Made by a program: the position numbers and the translations under genes. Shown piece after piece: positions 43,364 to 51,328 of a DNA stretch of 51,328 nt. How positions within the stretch are numbered: the stretch's first letter is position 1; the number at the start of each line of letters is the position of its first letter. The DNA is taken from NCBI GenBank assembly GCA_949295065.1, contig CASFJQ010000018.1:1-51328 (forward strand), read 5' to 3'. The notes beneath the pieces are model-generated. The model was not told where the DNA came from and made no database searches. It was given only the letters and a program-made list of their open reading frames with translations. This DNA is from an uncultured Parabacteroides sp. GTDB lineage: Bacteria; Bacteroidota; Bacteroidia; Bacteroidales; Tannerellaceae.

Positions 43364-45058
43364 ATGAAAGAAAGAATAACAGGAGCAGAGGCTTTGATGC
43401 GTTCGCTGGAATTTGAAGGAGTTAAGACTCTTTTCGGATATCCCGGCGGCTCAATCATGCCGGTGTTTGACGCATTATATGATCATAGAGATACGCTTAA
43501 TCATATATTAGTGCGTCATGAACAAGGAGCTGCGCATGCAGCACAGGGTTTCGCAAGAGTTTCGGGTAAAGTTGGTGTTTGTTTGGTTACCAGCGGACCT
43601 GGTGCCACTAATACAATTACCGGAATTGCCGATGCGATGATAGACAGTACTCCAATTGTCGTTATTGCCGGTCAGGTTGGAACTCGGTTTTTGGGAAGCG
43701 ATGCTTTTCAGGAAGTGGATTTGGTTGGTGTAACTCAGCCTATATCTAAATGGAGTTATCAGATCAGACGTGCTGAAGATGTGGCTTGGGCTGTGTCACG
43801 TGCTTTTTATATTGCCAGAAGTGGTCGTCCGGGTCCTGTTGTTCTGGACTTTGCCAAGAATGCACAGACTGATATGGTTGACTACGAACCGGCTGTTGTT
43901 GATTTCATTCGCAGTTATGAGCCTTTCCCTTCAACAGATATGGATGCAGTTGAGGAAGCTGTTCGACTGATTGATTCGGCCCAGCGTCCTTTGGTGCTTG
44001 TCGGTCAGGGCGTAGAACTTGGCAGCGCTCATAAAGAATTGCTTTCATTTGTTGAGAAGGGTGATATTCCTTGCGGATGTACTTTGCTTGGTTTGTCTGC
44101 AATGCCTACATCTCACAGACTGAATAAAGGAATGTTGGGAATGCATGGAAATCTTGGCCCGAATGTGAAAACAAATGAATGTGATGTGCTGATTGCTGTA
44201 GGCATGCGTTTTGACGACCGTGTGACAGGACGTTTGGATGCTTATGCTAAGCAGGCTAAAATAATCCATCTTGATATTGATCCTTCAGAAATAAACAAGA
44301 ATGTTAAGGTTGATGTGGCTTTGTTGGGAAACTGCAAGGACACATTGTCTATGCTGACTTCGAGAATACATCAAAATCAGCATACAATGTGGATAAAGAG
44401 TTTTGCCGAATACGAGAAAATTGAATATGACAATGTTATCAGCCGTGAATTGACTCCAGGTGAAGGACCTTTGACAATGGGCGAAGTGGCAAGAGCTGTG
44501 AGTGAAGCTACAAATGATGAAGCAATTCTTGTGACAGACGTAGGTCAGAACCAGATGATTTCTGCAAGATACTTCCGTTATTCCAAGGAGCGTAGCATTG
44601 TTACTTCCGGTGGCTTGGGAACAATGGGATTCGGACTCCCGGCAGCAGTTGGTGCTACATTTGGTTGTCCTGAACGAACAGTATGTGCTTTCATGGGCGA
44701 CGGCGGATTGCAGATGAGCATACAGGAATTCGGAACAATTATGGAACAGAAGGCTCCTGTGAAGATTATACTTCTGAACAATAACTATTTGGGAAATGTG
44801 CGCCAGTGGCAGGCTATGTTTTTCAATCATCGTTATTCGTTCACTCCGATGATGAATCCGGACTATATGCAGATAGCAGGAGCTTATGGAATAGCTTCAC
44901 GCAGAGTAATTGAACGTAGCGAATTAAAGGATGCAATCAAGGAAATGCTTGAAACTGATGGTCCGTTCTTGTTAGAAGCTTGTGTAATAGAAGAAGGTAA
45001 AGTTTTGCCGATGACGCCTCCGGGAGCACCGGTAAATGAAATGTTGTTAGATTGCTGA
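43364..45058 (+). CDS. ilvB: Acetolactate synthase large subunit
   Basis: A 564-residue thiamine-diphosphate enzyme joining pyruvate with pyruvate or 2-oxobutyrate, first common step. Seen: N-terminal GYPGGSIMPVFDALYD with RHEQGAAHAAQG (catalytic Glu), GPGATNTITGIADA, central FAD-binding part GMRFDDRVTGR, and ThDP/Mg motif GDGGLQMSIQEFGTIMEQKAPVKI ending NNNYLG. C-terminal TPPGAPVNEML. 25 bases after ilvD; ilvN starts 11 bases after its stop. Confidence 0.95.
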   Translation: MKERITGAEALMRSLEFEGVKTLFGYPGGSIMPVFDALYDHRDTLNHILVRHEQGAAHAAQGFARVSGKVGVCLVTSGPGATNTITGIADAMIDSTPIVVIAGQVGTRFLGSDAFQEVDLVGVTQPISKWSYQIRRAEDVAWAVSRAFYIARSGRPGPVVLDFAKNAQTDMVDYEPAVVDFIRSYEPFPSTDMDAVEEAVRLIDSAQRPLVLVGQGVELGSAHKELLSFVEKGDIPCGCTLLGLSAMPTSHRLNKGMLGMHGNLGPNVKTNECDVLIAVGMRFDDRVTGRLDAYAKQAKIIHLDIDPSEINKNVKVDVALLGNCKDTLSMLTSRIHQNQHTMWIKSFAEYEKIEYDNVISRELTPGEGPLTMGEVARAVSEATNDEAILVTDVGQNQMISARYFRYSKERSIVTSGGLGTMGFGLPAAVGATFGCPERTVCAFMGDGGLQMSIQEFGTIMEQKAPVKIILLNNNYLGNVRQWQAMFFNHRYSFTPMMNPDYMQIAGAYGIASRRVIERSELKDAIKEMLETDGPFLLEACVIEEGKVLPMTPPGAPVNEMLLDC

Positions 45059-45069
45059 GGAGGAAAATA

Positions 45070-45630
45070 ATGGAAAAGACATTATATACATTAATAATTT
45101 ATTCAGAGAATATCGCAGGTTTGCTTAATCAGGTGACTGCAGTTTTTACTCGTAGGCAAATCAATATTGAGAGCTTGAATGTGTCAGCTTCTTCTATTGC
45201 CGGAGTTCATAAATATACAATCACTGCATGGACTGATGAAGATACAGTAAAGAAGGTAGTGAAGCAGATTGAGAAAAAGATTGATGTGATTCAGGCTCAT
45301 TATTTCACAGATGATGAAATTTTCCTTCAGGAAATTGCTTTGTACAAGCTTTCAACACCTGAATTACAGAATAATCCTAAAGTGTCAAAGATTATAAGAA
45401 GATACAATGCCCGTATTGTTGAGGTCAACAGTGTATATTCAATAGTTGAGAAACCGGGTATGACCGAGGAAATCATATCTTTGTATCGAGAATTGCAAGA
45501 TGCTGACTGTGTGTTACAATATGTTCGCTCCGGAAGAATCGCTATAACAAAGAGCTGTGTTGAGCGAGTAAGTGAATATATGTCTGACAGGGAAGAAAAG
45601 TATCATAAGTGTAAATTTGATTTGCAATAA
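45070..45630 (+). CDS. ilvN: Acetolactate synthase small (regulatory) subunit
   Basis: A 186-residue regulatory subunit with N-terminal ACT domain (about 5-75: TLIIYSENIAGLLNQVTAVFTRRQINIESLNVS), giving feedback inhibition by valine or related amino acids, and a C-terminal domain. Start at ATG 45070, five bases after a strong Shine-Dalgarno GAGGAGG; the TTG at 45052 that extends the frame would overlap ilvB. Confidence 0.93.
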   Translation: MEKTLYTLIIYSENIAGLLNQVTAVFTRRQINIESLNVSASSIAGVHKYTITAWTDEDTVKKVVKQIEKKIDVIQAHYFTDDEIFLQEIALYKLSTPELQNNPKVSKIIRRYNARIVEVNSVYSIVEKPGMTEEIISLYRELQDADCVLQYVRSGRIAITKSCVERVSEYMSDREEKYHKCKFDLQ

Positions 45631-45634
45631 TATT

Positions 45635-46363
45635 ATGGAAAAAGTCGGAGCTTATTCATTTAATGTGGAGCCTTATCTCAGTGATTTCAGAGGGCGGGCT
45701 ACGCTGCCGATGATAGGTAATTATCTGATTCATGCTGCATCCGAACATGCTGCAGGCAGAGGTTTTGGTTTCACCGATATGTCGGAAAACAATACAGCTT
45801 GGGTTTTGTCGAGACTGGCTATCGAAATTAAGGAATATCCTAAGGCAGGTGATTCTATAATTGTTTATACATGGATAAATGAAGTGGGACGGCTTTTTAC
45901 CAACAGATGTTTTGAAATAGCAGATGCGTCCGGAAAAGTTTATGGCTATGCCCGTTCTATTTGGGCAGCCATAGATGTAAATACACGTAAACCGACTGCC
46001 TTGGATATTGATTCCTTGAGCGTTTATCTGTCTGACCGTCCGTGTCCGATAGAAAAGCCTGGTAAAATCCAACCTGCAGAATCTGATGGATGTTATGTGG
46101 ATTATAAGGTAAAATATAGTGACCTTGATATTAATGGTCATTTGAACAGCATAAAATATATCGAACATTTGTTGGATTTGTTTGATAAGGAAAAGTTTGA
46201 GAAACAGAATGTCTCCCGTTTCGAAATAGCTTATCAGGCAGAAGGACGATATGGAATGGATTTGTTGTTGTATAAAAAAGAAATGGCAAATCAATCACAA
46301 TATTGTATGGCAATAGCTAATGATGAAAAGGTTATTTGCCGTGCGATGGCTAAATGGGAATAA
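45635..46363 (+). CDS. Acyl-ACP thioesterase, within the ilv operon
   Basis: A 242-residue double hot-dog thioesterase that releases fatty acids from acyl carrier protein. Domain 1 (about 5-135): VGAYSFNVEPYLSDFRGRATLPMIGNYL, then NNTAWVLSRLAIEI. Domain 2 (about 150-242): YKVKYSDLDINGHLNSIKYIEHLLDLF, with Asn-Gly-His of the catalytic set. Start at ATG 45635 (MEKVGAYSF), four bases after the ilvN stop; the longer frame from 45572 overlaps ilvN. A place between ilvN and ilvC suggests a link to branched-chain fatty acid release, an inference from context. Confidence 0.88.
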   Translation: MEKVGAYSFNVEPYLSDFRGRATLPMIGNYLIHAASEHAAGRGFGFTDMSENNTAWVLSRLAIEIKEYPKAGDSIIVYTWINEVGRLFTNRCFEIADASGKVYGYARSIWAAIDVNTRKPTALDIDSLSVYLSDRPCPIEKPGKIQPAESDGCYVDYKVKYSDLDINGHLNSIKYIEHLLDLFDKEKFEKQNVSRFEIAYQAEGRYGMDLLLYKKEMANQSQYCMAIANDEKVICRAMAKWE

Positions 46364-46428
46364 CATAATTCCATTATGACTAGAATTCAATAATAATTAT
46401 TATTTACAATATTAAAAGTAAAAAGAAA

Positions 46429-47472
46429 ATGGCTATCATTAATTTTGGCGGTGTTGATGAAAATGTAGTAACCCGCGAAGAGTTTCCTTTGGAAAAAGCA
46501 AGAGAAGTGTTGAAAGATGAAGTTATTGCTGTTATTGGCTACGGTGTTCAGGGCCCAGGTCAGAGCTTGAACTTGCGTGATAATGGCTTTAATGTTATCG
46601 TAGGTCAGCGTCCAGGTAAAACATACGAAAAAGCTGTGGCAGATGGTTGGGTTCCAGGAGAAACTTTGTTCGGTATCGAAGAAGCTTGCGAAAAGGCAAC
46701 AATTATTCAGGTGTTGCTTTCAGATGCAGCTCAGATTGAGTGCTGGCCAATGATTAAGAAACATTTGAAACCTGGCAAGGCTTTGTATTTCTCTCATGGC
46801 TTCGCAATTACATATAGCGATCGTACACATATTGTACCTCCAGCTGATGTTGATGTTATTTTGATTGCACCTAAAGGTTCAGGAACTTCTTTGCGTCGTA
46901 TGTTCCTTCAGGGCCGTGGCTTGAACTCAAGTTATGCAATTTATCAGGATGCAACTGGCAAAGCTTGGGACCGCGTTATCGCTTTGGGTATCGGCGTTGG
47001 TTCAGGTTATTTGTTTGAAACAACATTTAAGAAAGAGGTTTATTCTGACTTGACAGGTGAACGTGGTACATTGATGGGTGCAATCCAGGGCTTGCTTCTT
47101 GCTCAGTATGAAACTTTGCGTGAACACGGACACGAACCTTCTGAAGCATTCAACGAAACAGTTGAAGAATTGACTCAGTCATTGATGCCTTTGTTTGGAG
47201 AAAACGGTATGGACTGGATGTATGCGAACTGTTCAACAACAGCTCAGCGCGGTGCTTTGGATTGGATGGGCCCGTTCCACGATGCTGTTAAACCAGTATT
47301 TGAAAAACTTTATAACGAAGTAGCTTGTGGTAATGAAGCTCAGCGTTCAATCGATTCTAACTCACAGCCTGATTATCGTGATAAATTGAACGAAGAATTG
47401 CGTCAGTTGCGTGAAAGCGAAATGTGGCGTGCAGGTGCTGTAGTTCGTAAATTGAGACCGGAGAATAACTAA
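46429..47472 (+). CDS. ilvC: Ketol-acid reductoisomerase
   Basis: A 347-residue NADPH- (or NADH-) dependent enzyme, second step of valine/isoleucine synthesis. Seen: Rossmann motif GYGVQGPGQSLNLRDNG at about 38-54 followed by VGQRPGK, LIAPKGSG, and the metal-binding C-terminal domain with DLTGERGTLMGAIQG and EETVEELTQS-type Glu residues. Length is of the class I (short) type although slightly extended. Last gene of the operon, with a strong terminator behind it. Codon use suggests high expression. Confidence 0.95.
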   Translation: MAIINFGGVDENVVTREEFPLEKAREVLKDEVIAVIGYGVQGPGQSLNLRDNGFNVIVGQRPGKTYEKAVADGWVPGETLFGIEEACEKATIIQVLLSDAAQIECWPMIKKHLKPGKALYFSHGFAITYSDRTHIVPPADVDVILIAPKGSGTSLRRMFLQGRGLNSSYAIYQDATGKAWDRVIALGIGVGSGYLFETTFKKEVYSDLTGERGTLMGAIQGLLLAQYETLREHGHEPSEAFNETVEELTQSLMPLFGENGMDWMYANCSTTAQRGALDWMGPFHDAVKPVFEKLYNEVACGNEAQRSIDSNSQPDYRDKLNEELRQLRESEMWRAGAVVRKLRPENN

Positions 47473-47495
47473 TTCCACATATCGGAAATAAATTA

Positions 47496-47546
47496 TACAG
47501 GCAGTGTTTCAGGATTATATCTAATGAAACACTGCCTGTAGTTTTT
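47496..47546. terminator. Terminator of the ilv operon
   Basis: Perfect 15-bp stem TACAGGCAGTGTTTC (47496-47510) with GAAACACTGCCTGTA (47526-47540), 15-base loop, then GTTTTT. It also faces the convergent oxidoreductase gene. Confidence 0.88.
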
Positions 47547-48522
47547 ATTCAAAAGGATATTTTATACCCCATTCTTCTCTCAGTGCGTCCATTTGTTTCA
47601 TGATGCGTATTGTTTCTTCGTGAGGCATATATGGAGATTCAATCCATCCATTTTCCAAAGCTTCGATAGAAGCCTGTATCTGATATTCGTATCCGGTAAT
47701 CTGCCTTGGAGCGTGATATTCTGCTATAATATTATAATTGTTGTCCAAGACTTTTGCATATTGAGGGTTGTTTATGTTTTCCACAATTATATGTCCTTTG
47801 TCTCCGGAAATAACTCCTTGACGATCTGTTATGGCAGACATCGTAGAATAAAGAACTGCCATCTTTTCATCAGGGAAAAACAAGGTGATATTGTTGTGTT
47901 CGTCAACGCCTGTTTCAGTTTTAAGGCATGTTGAAACTGTTTTCTCTATATTTTTACCAAAAATCATAGCAGCAAAGTTAAGTGGATAAACGCCTACATC
48001 GAGAAGGGCTCCACCGGCTAGATTAGGAGATATTATTCTTTCTATGTGTTTGATATTATATCCTAAATTAGCTGTCAGAATATAAGGCCTGCCAATTATT
48101 CCACTGTCAACCAAATCTTTGATTTGTTTTGAGAACGGCATATATCTTGTCCATATCGCTTCGGTTATGAAAACTTTTTTTTCTTTTGCCAAAGCCAGTA
48201 GTTCTTCCGCTTGTTTTGCATTAACCGTAAAAGATTTTTCACAAAGAACAGGTTTCCCTTTCAATATACACATTTTGGCGTTATCGAAATGCAATGAATG
48301 TGGAGTTGCGATGTAAATAAGGTCAACATCACAGTCGTTGGCAAGTTCTTCGTATGAACCATAAGCTTTGCTGAAGCCGTGTTCGTTTGCAAAACTTTGA
48401 GCCTTATCCAAACTTCTTGAACCGACAGCATAGCATTCTGCATTTTCCATGCCATTGATTGTATTTGCCATTTTGGTGGCTATTCCACCTGTACCGATAA
48501 ATCCAATTTTATACCTTTTCAT
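47545..48522 (-). CDS. Gfo/Idh/MocA-family oxidoreductase
   Basis: A 325-residue NAD(P)-dependent oxidoreductase resembling dihydrodiol/xylose dehydrogenase-like members. Rossmann motif GFIGTGGIATKM at 8-19, IATPHSLH at about 71-78, and VLCEKSFTV at about 93-101, where Ser replaces the Pro of the usual EKP. GGALLDVGVYPLNFA holds the conserved Asp/Tyr. Substrate not determinable (a sugar or sugar derivative is likely). A standalone gene with its own promoter, divergent from rpsP. Confidence 0.9.
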   Translation of the reverse strand: MKRYKIGFIGTGGIATKMANTINGMENAECYAVGSRSLDKAQSFANEHGFSKAYGSYEELANDCDVDLIYIATPHSLHFDNAKMCILKGKPVLCEKSFTVNAKQAEELLALAKEKKVFITEAIWTRYMPFSKQIKDLVDSGIIGRPYILTANLGYNIKHIERIISPNLAGGALLDVGVYPLNFAAMIFGKNIEKTVSTCLKTETGVDEHNNITLFFPDEKMAVLYSTMSAITDRQGVISGDKGHIIVENINNPQYAKVLDNNYNIIAEYHAPRQITGYEYQIQASIEALENGWIESPYMPHEETIRIMKQMDALREEWGIKYPFE

Positions 48523-48552
48523 ATATGGTTATGAATTAAATTATGTTTAAGG

Positions 48553-48584
48553 CAAATATATAAAAATGAGAGAGTAGCTACAAA
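48553..48584 (-). promoter_or_regulatory. Promoter of the Gfo/Idh/MocA gene
   Basis: Minus strand: TTTG (48581-48584), 20-base spacer, TATATTTG (48553-48560). Confidence 0.75.
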
Positions 48585-48616
48585 TGAAAAAGTTGATTTA
48601 TTTTTACTGGGAAAGA

Positions 48617-48646
48617 TTGTGAATTAAAAAAAAGTGCGTATCTTTG
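48617..48646 (+). promoter_or_regulatory. Promoter of rpsP
   Basis: TTG (48617-48619), 19-base spacer, TATCTTTG (48639-48646); start near 48653, leader about 50 bases. Confidence 0.78.
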
Positions 48647-48701
48647 CACCGCTAATACAAATAGCTTAATTAATAAATAATTCAAATTTTAATTACAACA
48701 A

Positions 48702-49232
48702 ATGGCAACAAGAATTAGATTGCAGAGACACGGTCGTAAAGGCTATGCTTTTTATCAGATCGTAGTTGCAGACAGCAGGGCTCCACGTGATGGAAAATTT
48801 ATTGAAAGGGTAGGTTCTTACAATCCGAACACTAATCCTGCTACAGTAGATTTGAACTTCGAAAGAGCTTTGTATTGGTTACAGACAGGTGCTCAGCCAA
48901 CTGACACAGTTCGCAACATCCTTTCTCGCGAAGGTGTTTGCTTGAAGAAACACTTATTGGAAGGTGTTAAGAAAGGTGCATTTGATGAAGCTGCTGCTGA
49001 AGCTAAATTCCAGGCTTGGAAAGATGCTAAGGTCGCTTCTTTATCAGCTATCAAATCAAAAGATGCAGAAGCTGCTAAAGCTGTTGCTGCTGCTCGTTTG
49101 GCTGCAGAAAAAGAAGCAAACAAAGCTAAAGCTGAAGCTGTTGCTCAGAAGAAAGCTGAATTGGCTGCCGCTGCTGCTGAAGCTCAGGCTGAAGCTGCTA
49201 CAGAAGAAGCACCGGCTGAAAGCGCTGAATAA
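48702..49232 (+). CDS. rpsP: 30S ribosomal protein S16 with long charged tail
   Basis: A 176-residue S16. The core (1-80: [45 protein letters not shown]) is normal; E. coli S16 is about 82 residues. The remainder, about 90 residues, is a helical Ala/Lys/Glu-rich extension ending in an acidic stretch, as known from Bacteroidetes S16. Single gene here, without the rimM-trmD-rplS neighbours it has in proteobacteria. Confidence 0.95.
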   Translation: MATRIRLQRHGRKGYAFYQIVVADSRAPRDGKFIERVGSYNPNTNPATVDLNFERALYWLQTGAQPTDTVRNILSREGVCLKKHLLEGVKKGAFDEAAAEAKFQAWKDAKVASLSAIKSKDAEAAKAVAAARLAAEKEANKAKAEAVAQKKAELAAAAAEAQAEAATEEAPAESAE

Positions 49233-49259
49233 TTTGTGCGTAAGCCAAAATAAGAAAGA

Positions 49260-49294
49260 GGCTGTCTCAATGTTAAGTTGAGATAGCCTTTTTT
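49260..49294 (+). terminator. Terminator of rpsP
   Basis: Stem GGCTGTCTCAA (49260-49270) with TTGAGATAGCC (49278-49288), one wobble pair, 7-base loop, then six T. Confidence 0.88.
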
Positions 49295-49298
49295 GTTG

Positions 49299-49985
49299 TC
49301 AGTTTTTTCTGGCGGCAATTGCTAATAGAACACCTAAAACAACACCAAGAAGAGCTGCACATAAAACTCTCATATTTCCCGGTAGCATAAAAGTAATTGT
49401 GTGTGCCGGAAACCAGAATAACGGTATAGTTTTCTTGAATACGAAATTCCACTGTACGTCCCAATTCAGATTGCGTATTATTTCGCCCATTTTTATTGGA
49501 CGAAGAAATCCTTTAATAGTTCCTCCATTATTCAATATATGAGTGTCTGTTATTTTGTGGAGTGTCATAAATACCGGTCCGAATATCGTATTCATAAAAA
49601 CTGAAACAGTAAATGCAATGAACAGTTTCTCTAATGAAACATTTCCTGTGAATATTTCCGGAGCATTACTAATTCCCATATATTGCAGAAAAACCGGAAC
49701 TCCTGATGAAAAAACTATCATTGCTGCATTAATGCCTAAACCAAGAAATCCCCATACTATGGCGCGTGGCAAGATTCCGAATCCGGGTTTAATGTATTTC
49801 CCTGTTGCAATTCTTAATCCTATTAGTTCTCCGGTAGTAGATAATATTGCAAACTTAATGAAAGCTGCTACCATTCCATGTGTCGCATTAAATGAGATGT
49901 ATGCATTAAGAACAGCATCAATGGTAAAGAATGGAAACAAAAACACTGCTATGCAGGCAATGAATAACAAATCTTGTCTGTTCAT
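49299..49985 (-). CDS. Integral membrane protein of unknown function
   Basis: A 228-residue protein with about six hydrophobic segments (about 5-24, 36-50, 72-96, 118-140, 180-196, 204-225). I do not recognise it with certainty. The C-terminal part (WDVQWNFVFKKTIPLFWFPAHTITFMLPGNMRVLCAALLG) has the Trp-x-x-Trp..Phe..Pro pattern reminiscent of Mpv17/PMP22-type membrane proteins, a weak resemblance only. It lies between rpsP and the porin-like gene with its own spacing of about 100 bases. No function proposed. Confidence 0.6.
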   Translation of the reverse strand: MNRQDLLFIACIAVFLFPFFTIDAVLNAYISFNATHGMVAAFIKFAILSTTGELIGLRIATGKYIKPGFGILPRAIVWGFLGLGINAAMIVFSSGVPVFLQYMGISNAPEIFTGNVSLEKLFIAFTVSVFMNTIFGPVFMTLHKITDTHILNNGGTIKGFLRPIKMGEIIRNLNWDVQWNFVFKKTIPLFWFPAHTITFMLPGNMRVLCAALLGVVLGVLLAIAARKN

Positions 49986-50087
49986 CTTTTTAGGTATTAG
50001 ATTATTGTTAATTAATTATTGTAATTTGCTTTAAAGATATAAGGCCAAATATATGTAATAGTTTGGATTTATTACATTATTACCTGT

Positions 50088-51092
50088 TTAAATTTTATAT
50101 CCAAATCTCAACATACCGATAAAGTATCTATTTTGGTTGTTTTTAATAAAGTGAAATGCTGGCTGGATATATCCATTTTTATAACATGGTATTTTCCAGG
50201 TTAATTCATTTGCTAACTCATATTTGTCAGTAAAATTAGCATAATCAGTAAAGATTCCTCCTGTTGTATTTTTGATATGGAATAAAATACCAATACCGGA
50301 ATAATTTCTGCAACCTTTTTTTTCTGTTGTGTTAACTGAATATTGTATAAGGATATTAATATGACGAGACAAATGTTGTTCGATATATCCCCAAAATATG
50401 CTGTTTAGTTCCTTCTTTTTCGCCTTTTGCTTTTTCTTTTTGTCTCCATCTTCATTATCCATAGGCAAGCCGCTATATAGAGCGAAACCACAATAATAGC
50501 CGTTATCATTTTTCTGATAGTTTATAGATGTGATACTTAATAGACCGTCTGTTTTTGGACAGAAACGCAAAACATTTTCTCTTCCGGTGAAATACCTGTA
50601 TCCGGTGCCATTATATAATGATGTTTCCAGATTACAATAATTGAGTTCCAATTTGTAATCTATGCCAACAGATGAAACCGGATAATTGGCAATGGGATAA
50701 TTTGCCGATAAAGTAGGAAATATCCCACATGAACTATTGGTAAAAAGAGATGTGCATGGTGAGGCAAAATAATCTTCATTCAAATTCCGGATTCCTATAA
50801 AAAGTAATGATTTGCCATAGCTGAACTCAATTCCTAATATAGCTAGAGCTAAAGGAATGTTTTCTTCTTCAATATTCGAAAAAGTCTGTAAATCGTTTGC
50901 TAGGCGTTCTTCTCTTGTTTTAGCTGTACTTATTGTAGCAAAATCAGCTTTTAAATATTTCTTAATAGGTATCGATAAATCTGTGCGGAGCAGATTCACC
51001 CAGTTCGTACCTTCCTTGAAATCTGTTTGTAATTCCGATGTATATTCTATCCTGAAATTTTGTGCGTTAAGGTGGTGACAGTGTGTTATCAC
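50088..51092 (-). CDS. Porin-like outer-membrane protein (OprB-like), N-terminus doubtful
   Basis: A frame of 334 codons from a GTG at 51092. From about residue 12 ([32 protein letters not shown]) on it looks like a mature outer-membrane barrel protein related to carbohydrate-selective porins: [33 protein letters not shown] at about 135-170, alternating aromatic strands, and a C-terminal RFGYKI. LNAQ just before residue 12 would suit a signal-peptidase site, but the upstream residues MITHCHH are not hydrophobic and no other frame supplies a signal sequence. The start lies in a hairpin. Possibly a 5'-truncated, non-exported pseudogene. A lysine cluster ([11 protein letters not shown], about 223-233) sits in a loop. 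Confidence 0.6.
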   Translation of the reverse strand: MITHCHHLNAQNFRIEYTSELQTDFKEGTNWVNLLRTDLSIPIKKYLKADFATISTAKTREERLANDLQTFSNIEEENIPLALAILGIEFSYGKSLLFIGIRNLNEDYFASPCTSLFTNSSCGIFPTLSANYPIANYPVSSVGIDYKLELNYCNLETSLYNGTGYRYFTGRENVLRFCPKTDGLLSITSINYQKNDNGYYCGFALYSGLPMDNEDGDKKKKQKAKKKELNSIFWGYIEQHLSRHINILIQYSVNTTEKKGCRNYSGIGILFHIKNTTGGIFTDYANFTDKYELANELTWKIPCYKNGYIQPAFHFIKNNQNRYFIGMLRFGYKI

Positions 51093-51117
51093 TGTCTTTT
51101 TTGCCGGTATATACCGG
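51077..51117 (+). other. Hairpin with T-tract plus 14-bp palindrome
   Basis: GACAGTG (51077-51083) and CACTGTC (51090-51096) form a 7-bp stem with a 6-base loop and six T. CCGGTATATACCGG (51104-51117) is a perfect palindrome right behind it. The porin-like GTG start lies within the hairpin. It may be a terminator remnant or insertion scar. Confidence 0.5.
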
Positions 51118-51248
51118 ATATAATTTTCTTTATAAAAATCAAAAAGTTTTCTCTAATACTATTTGTTCTTAAAAATTGCATGGATTCTCTTTCTTTTTGC
51201 TCTTTATTGCTATCTTTAGGCGATTATATAACCATTAAATCTGTCATT

Positions 51249-51328
51249 ATGATAATAGGAGTTCCAAAAGAAATCAAGAACAATGAGAATCGAGTTGCTC
51301 TGACTCCTTCAGGAGTAAAAGAGCTGGT
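51249..51328 (+). CDS. ald: Alanine dehydrogenase, 5' end only
   Basis: The frame from ATG 51249 encodes [20 protein letters not shown] and continues SGVKEL to the window edge. This is the start of the alanine dehydrogenase/transhydrogenase family ([18 protein letters not shown]). A TATCTTTA at about 51211-51218 could be a poor -7 element; no clear -33 is seen. The rest lies outside the window. Confidence 0.85.
   Translation, partial: MIIGVPKEIKNNENRVALTPSGVKEL

Noticed and set aside
45656-46294. 212-codon minus-strand frame opposite the thioesterase
   Set aside because: Antisense shadow of a conserved gene; composition (Ile/Phe/Cys-rich) is not protein-like.
1-51328. tRNA or rRNA genes
   Set aside because: I looked at the intergenic regions for cloverleaf ends and rRNA text and saw none; a covariance-model scan would be the decisive test.

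Overview
The window reads as chromosome of a Bacteroidales bacterium (Bacteroides/Phocaeicola/Prevotella-like). Grounds: a SusC/SusD pair, promoters of the Bacteroidetes type (TTTG, 18-21 nt, TAnnTTTG) before several genes, A/T-rich start regions with few Shine-Dalgarno sites, an rnfBCDGEA operon led by an rseC-like gene, a short Entamoeba/Bacteroides-type SerA, and an S16 protein with a long charged tail. No rRNA, tRNA or CRISPR array was found. The species cannot be fixed from the sequence alone.

Layout. 1-2.9 kb: decayed phage or integrative-element remnant (a DUF4373 replication protein still open, two frameshifted genes, a nuclease fragment, dispersed repeats). 3.1-8.0 kb: SusC/SusD nutrient-uptake pair with promoter and terminator. 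8.2-9.1 kb: small accessory pair DUF4160/DUF2442 and a 126-bp inverted-repeat element. 9.3-16.6 kb: rarA, serC-serA-DUF1015 (serine biosynthesis) and proB-proA (proline). 16.7-23.6 kb, minus strand: galE and the Rnf complex. 24.1-27.1 kb: secreted DPP-IV peptidase and lipA, then an unusual membrane protein with a Nudix-like tail. 28.3-33.5 kb, minus strand: a phosphodiesterase, ferritin, and an acyl-CoA dehydrogenase/EtfAB operon interrupted by a four-helix-bundle gene. 33.7-37.5 kb: class II aldolase, L31, an MFS exporter and an acetyltransferase/uracil-glycosylase fusion. 37.6-40.9 kb, minus strand: NAD(P)HX repair enzyme and a double-DUF1080 lipoprotein. 41.2-47.5 kb: the ilvDBN-thioesterase-ilvC operon behind a complete, unannotated leader-peptide attenuator. 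The end holds a Gfo/Idh/MocA oxidoreductase, rpsP, a membrane protein, a porin-like gene without a signal peptide, and the start of alanine dehydrogenase.

Working together: serC/serA, proBA and ilvDBNC make amino acids. Rnf could exchange ferredoxin and NADH electrons across the membrane, and the EtfB sequence resembles the type used for flavin-based bifurcation, so the Etf/acyl-CoA dehydrogenase operon may feed or draw on the same ferredoxin pool.

The most unusual content lies between genes. (1) At least six intergenic elements consist of imperfect octamers (ACTTGTCA / AAGGAGTT type) in two inverted arms. Five have a short loop and one has a four-helix-bundle protein gene as its loop, inside the etf operon. 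(2) A 22-bp tandem array with core AAATATATACGG occurs at two distant sites, each upstream of and in the same orientation as a gene. (3) The ilv leader encodes an 18/19-residue peptide with 11 Ile/Leu/Val, overlapping mutually exclusive antiterminator and terminator hairpins. (4) Two further palindromic element families occur at 1.0/17.8 kb and 8.8 kb.
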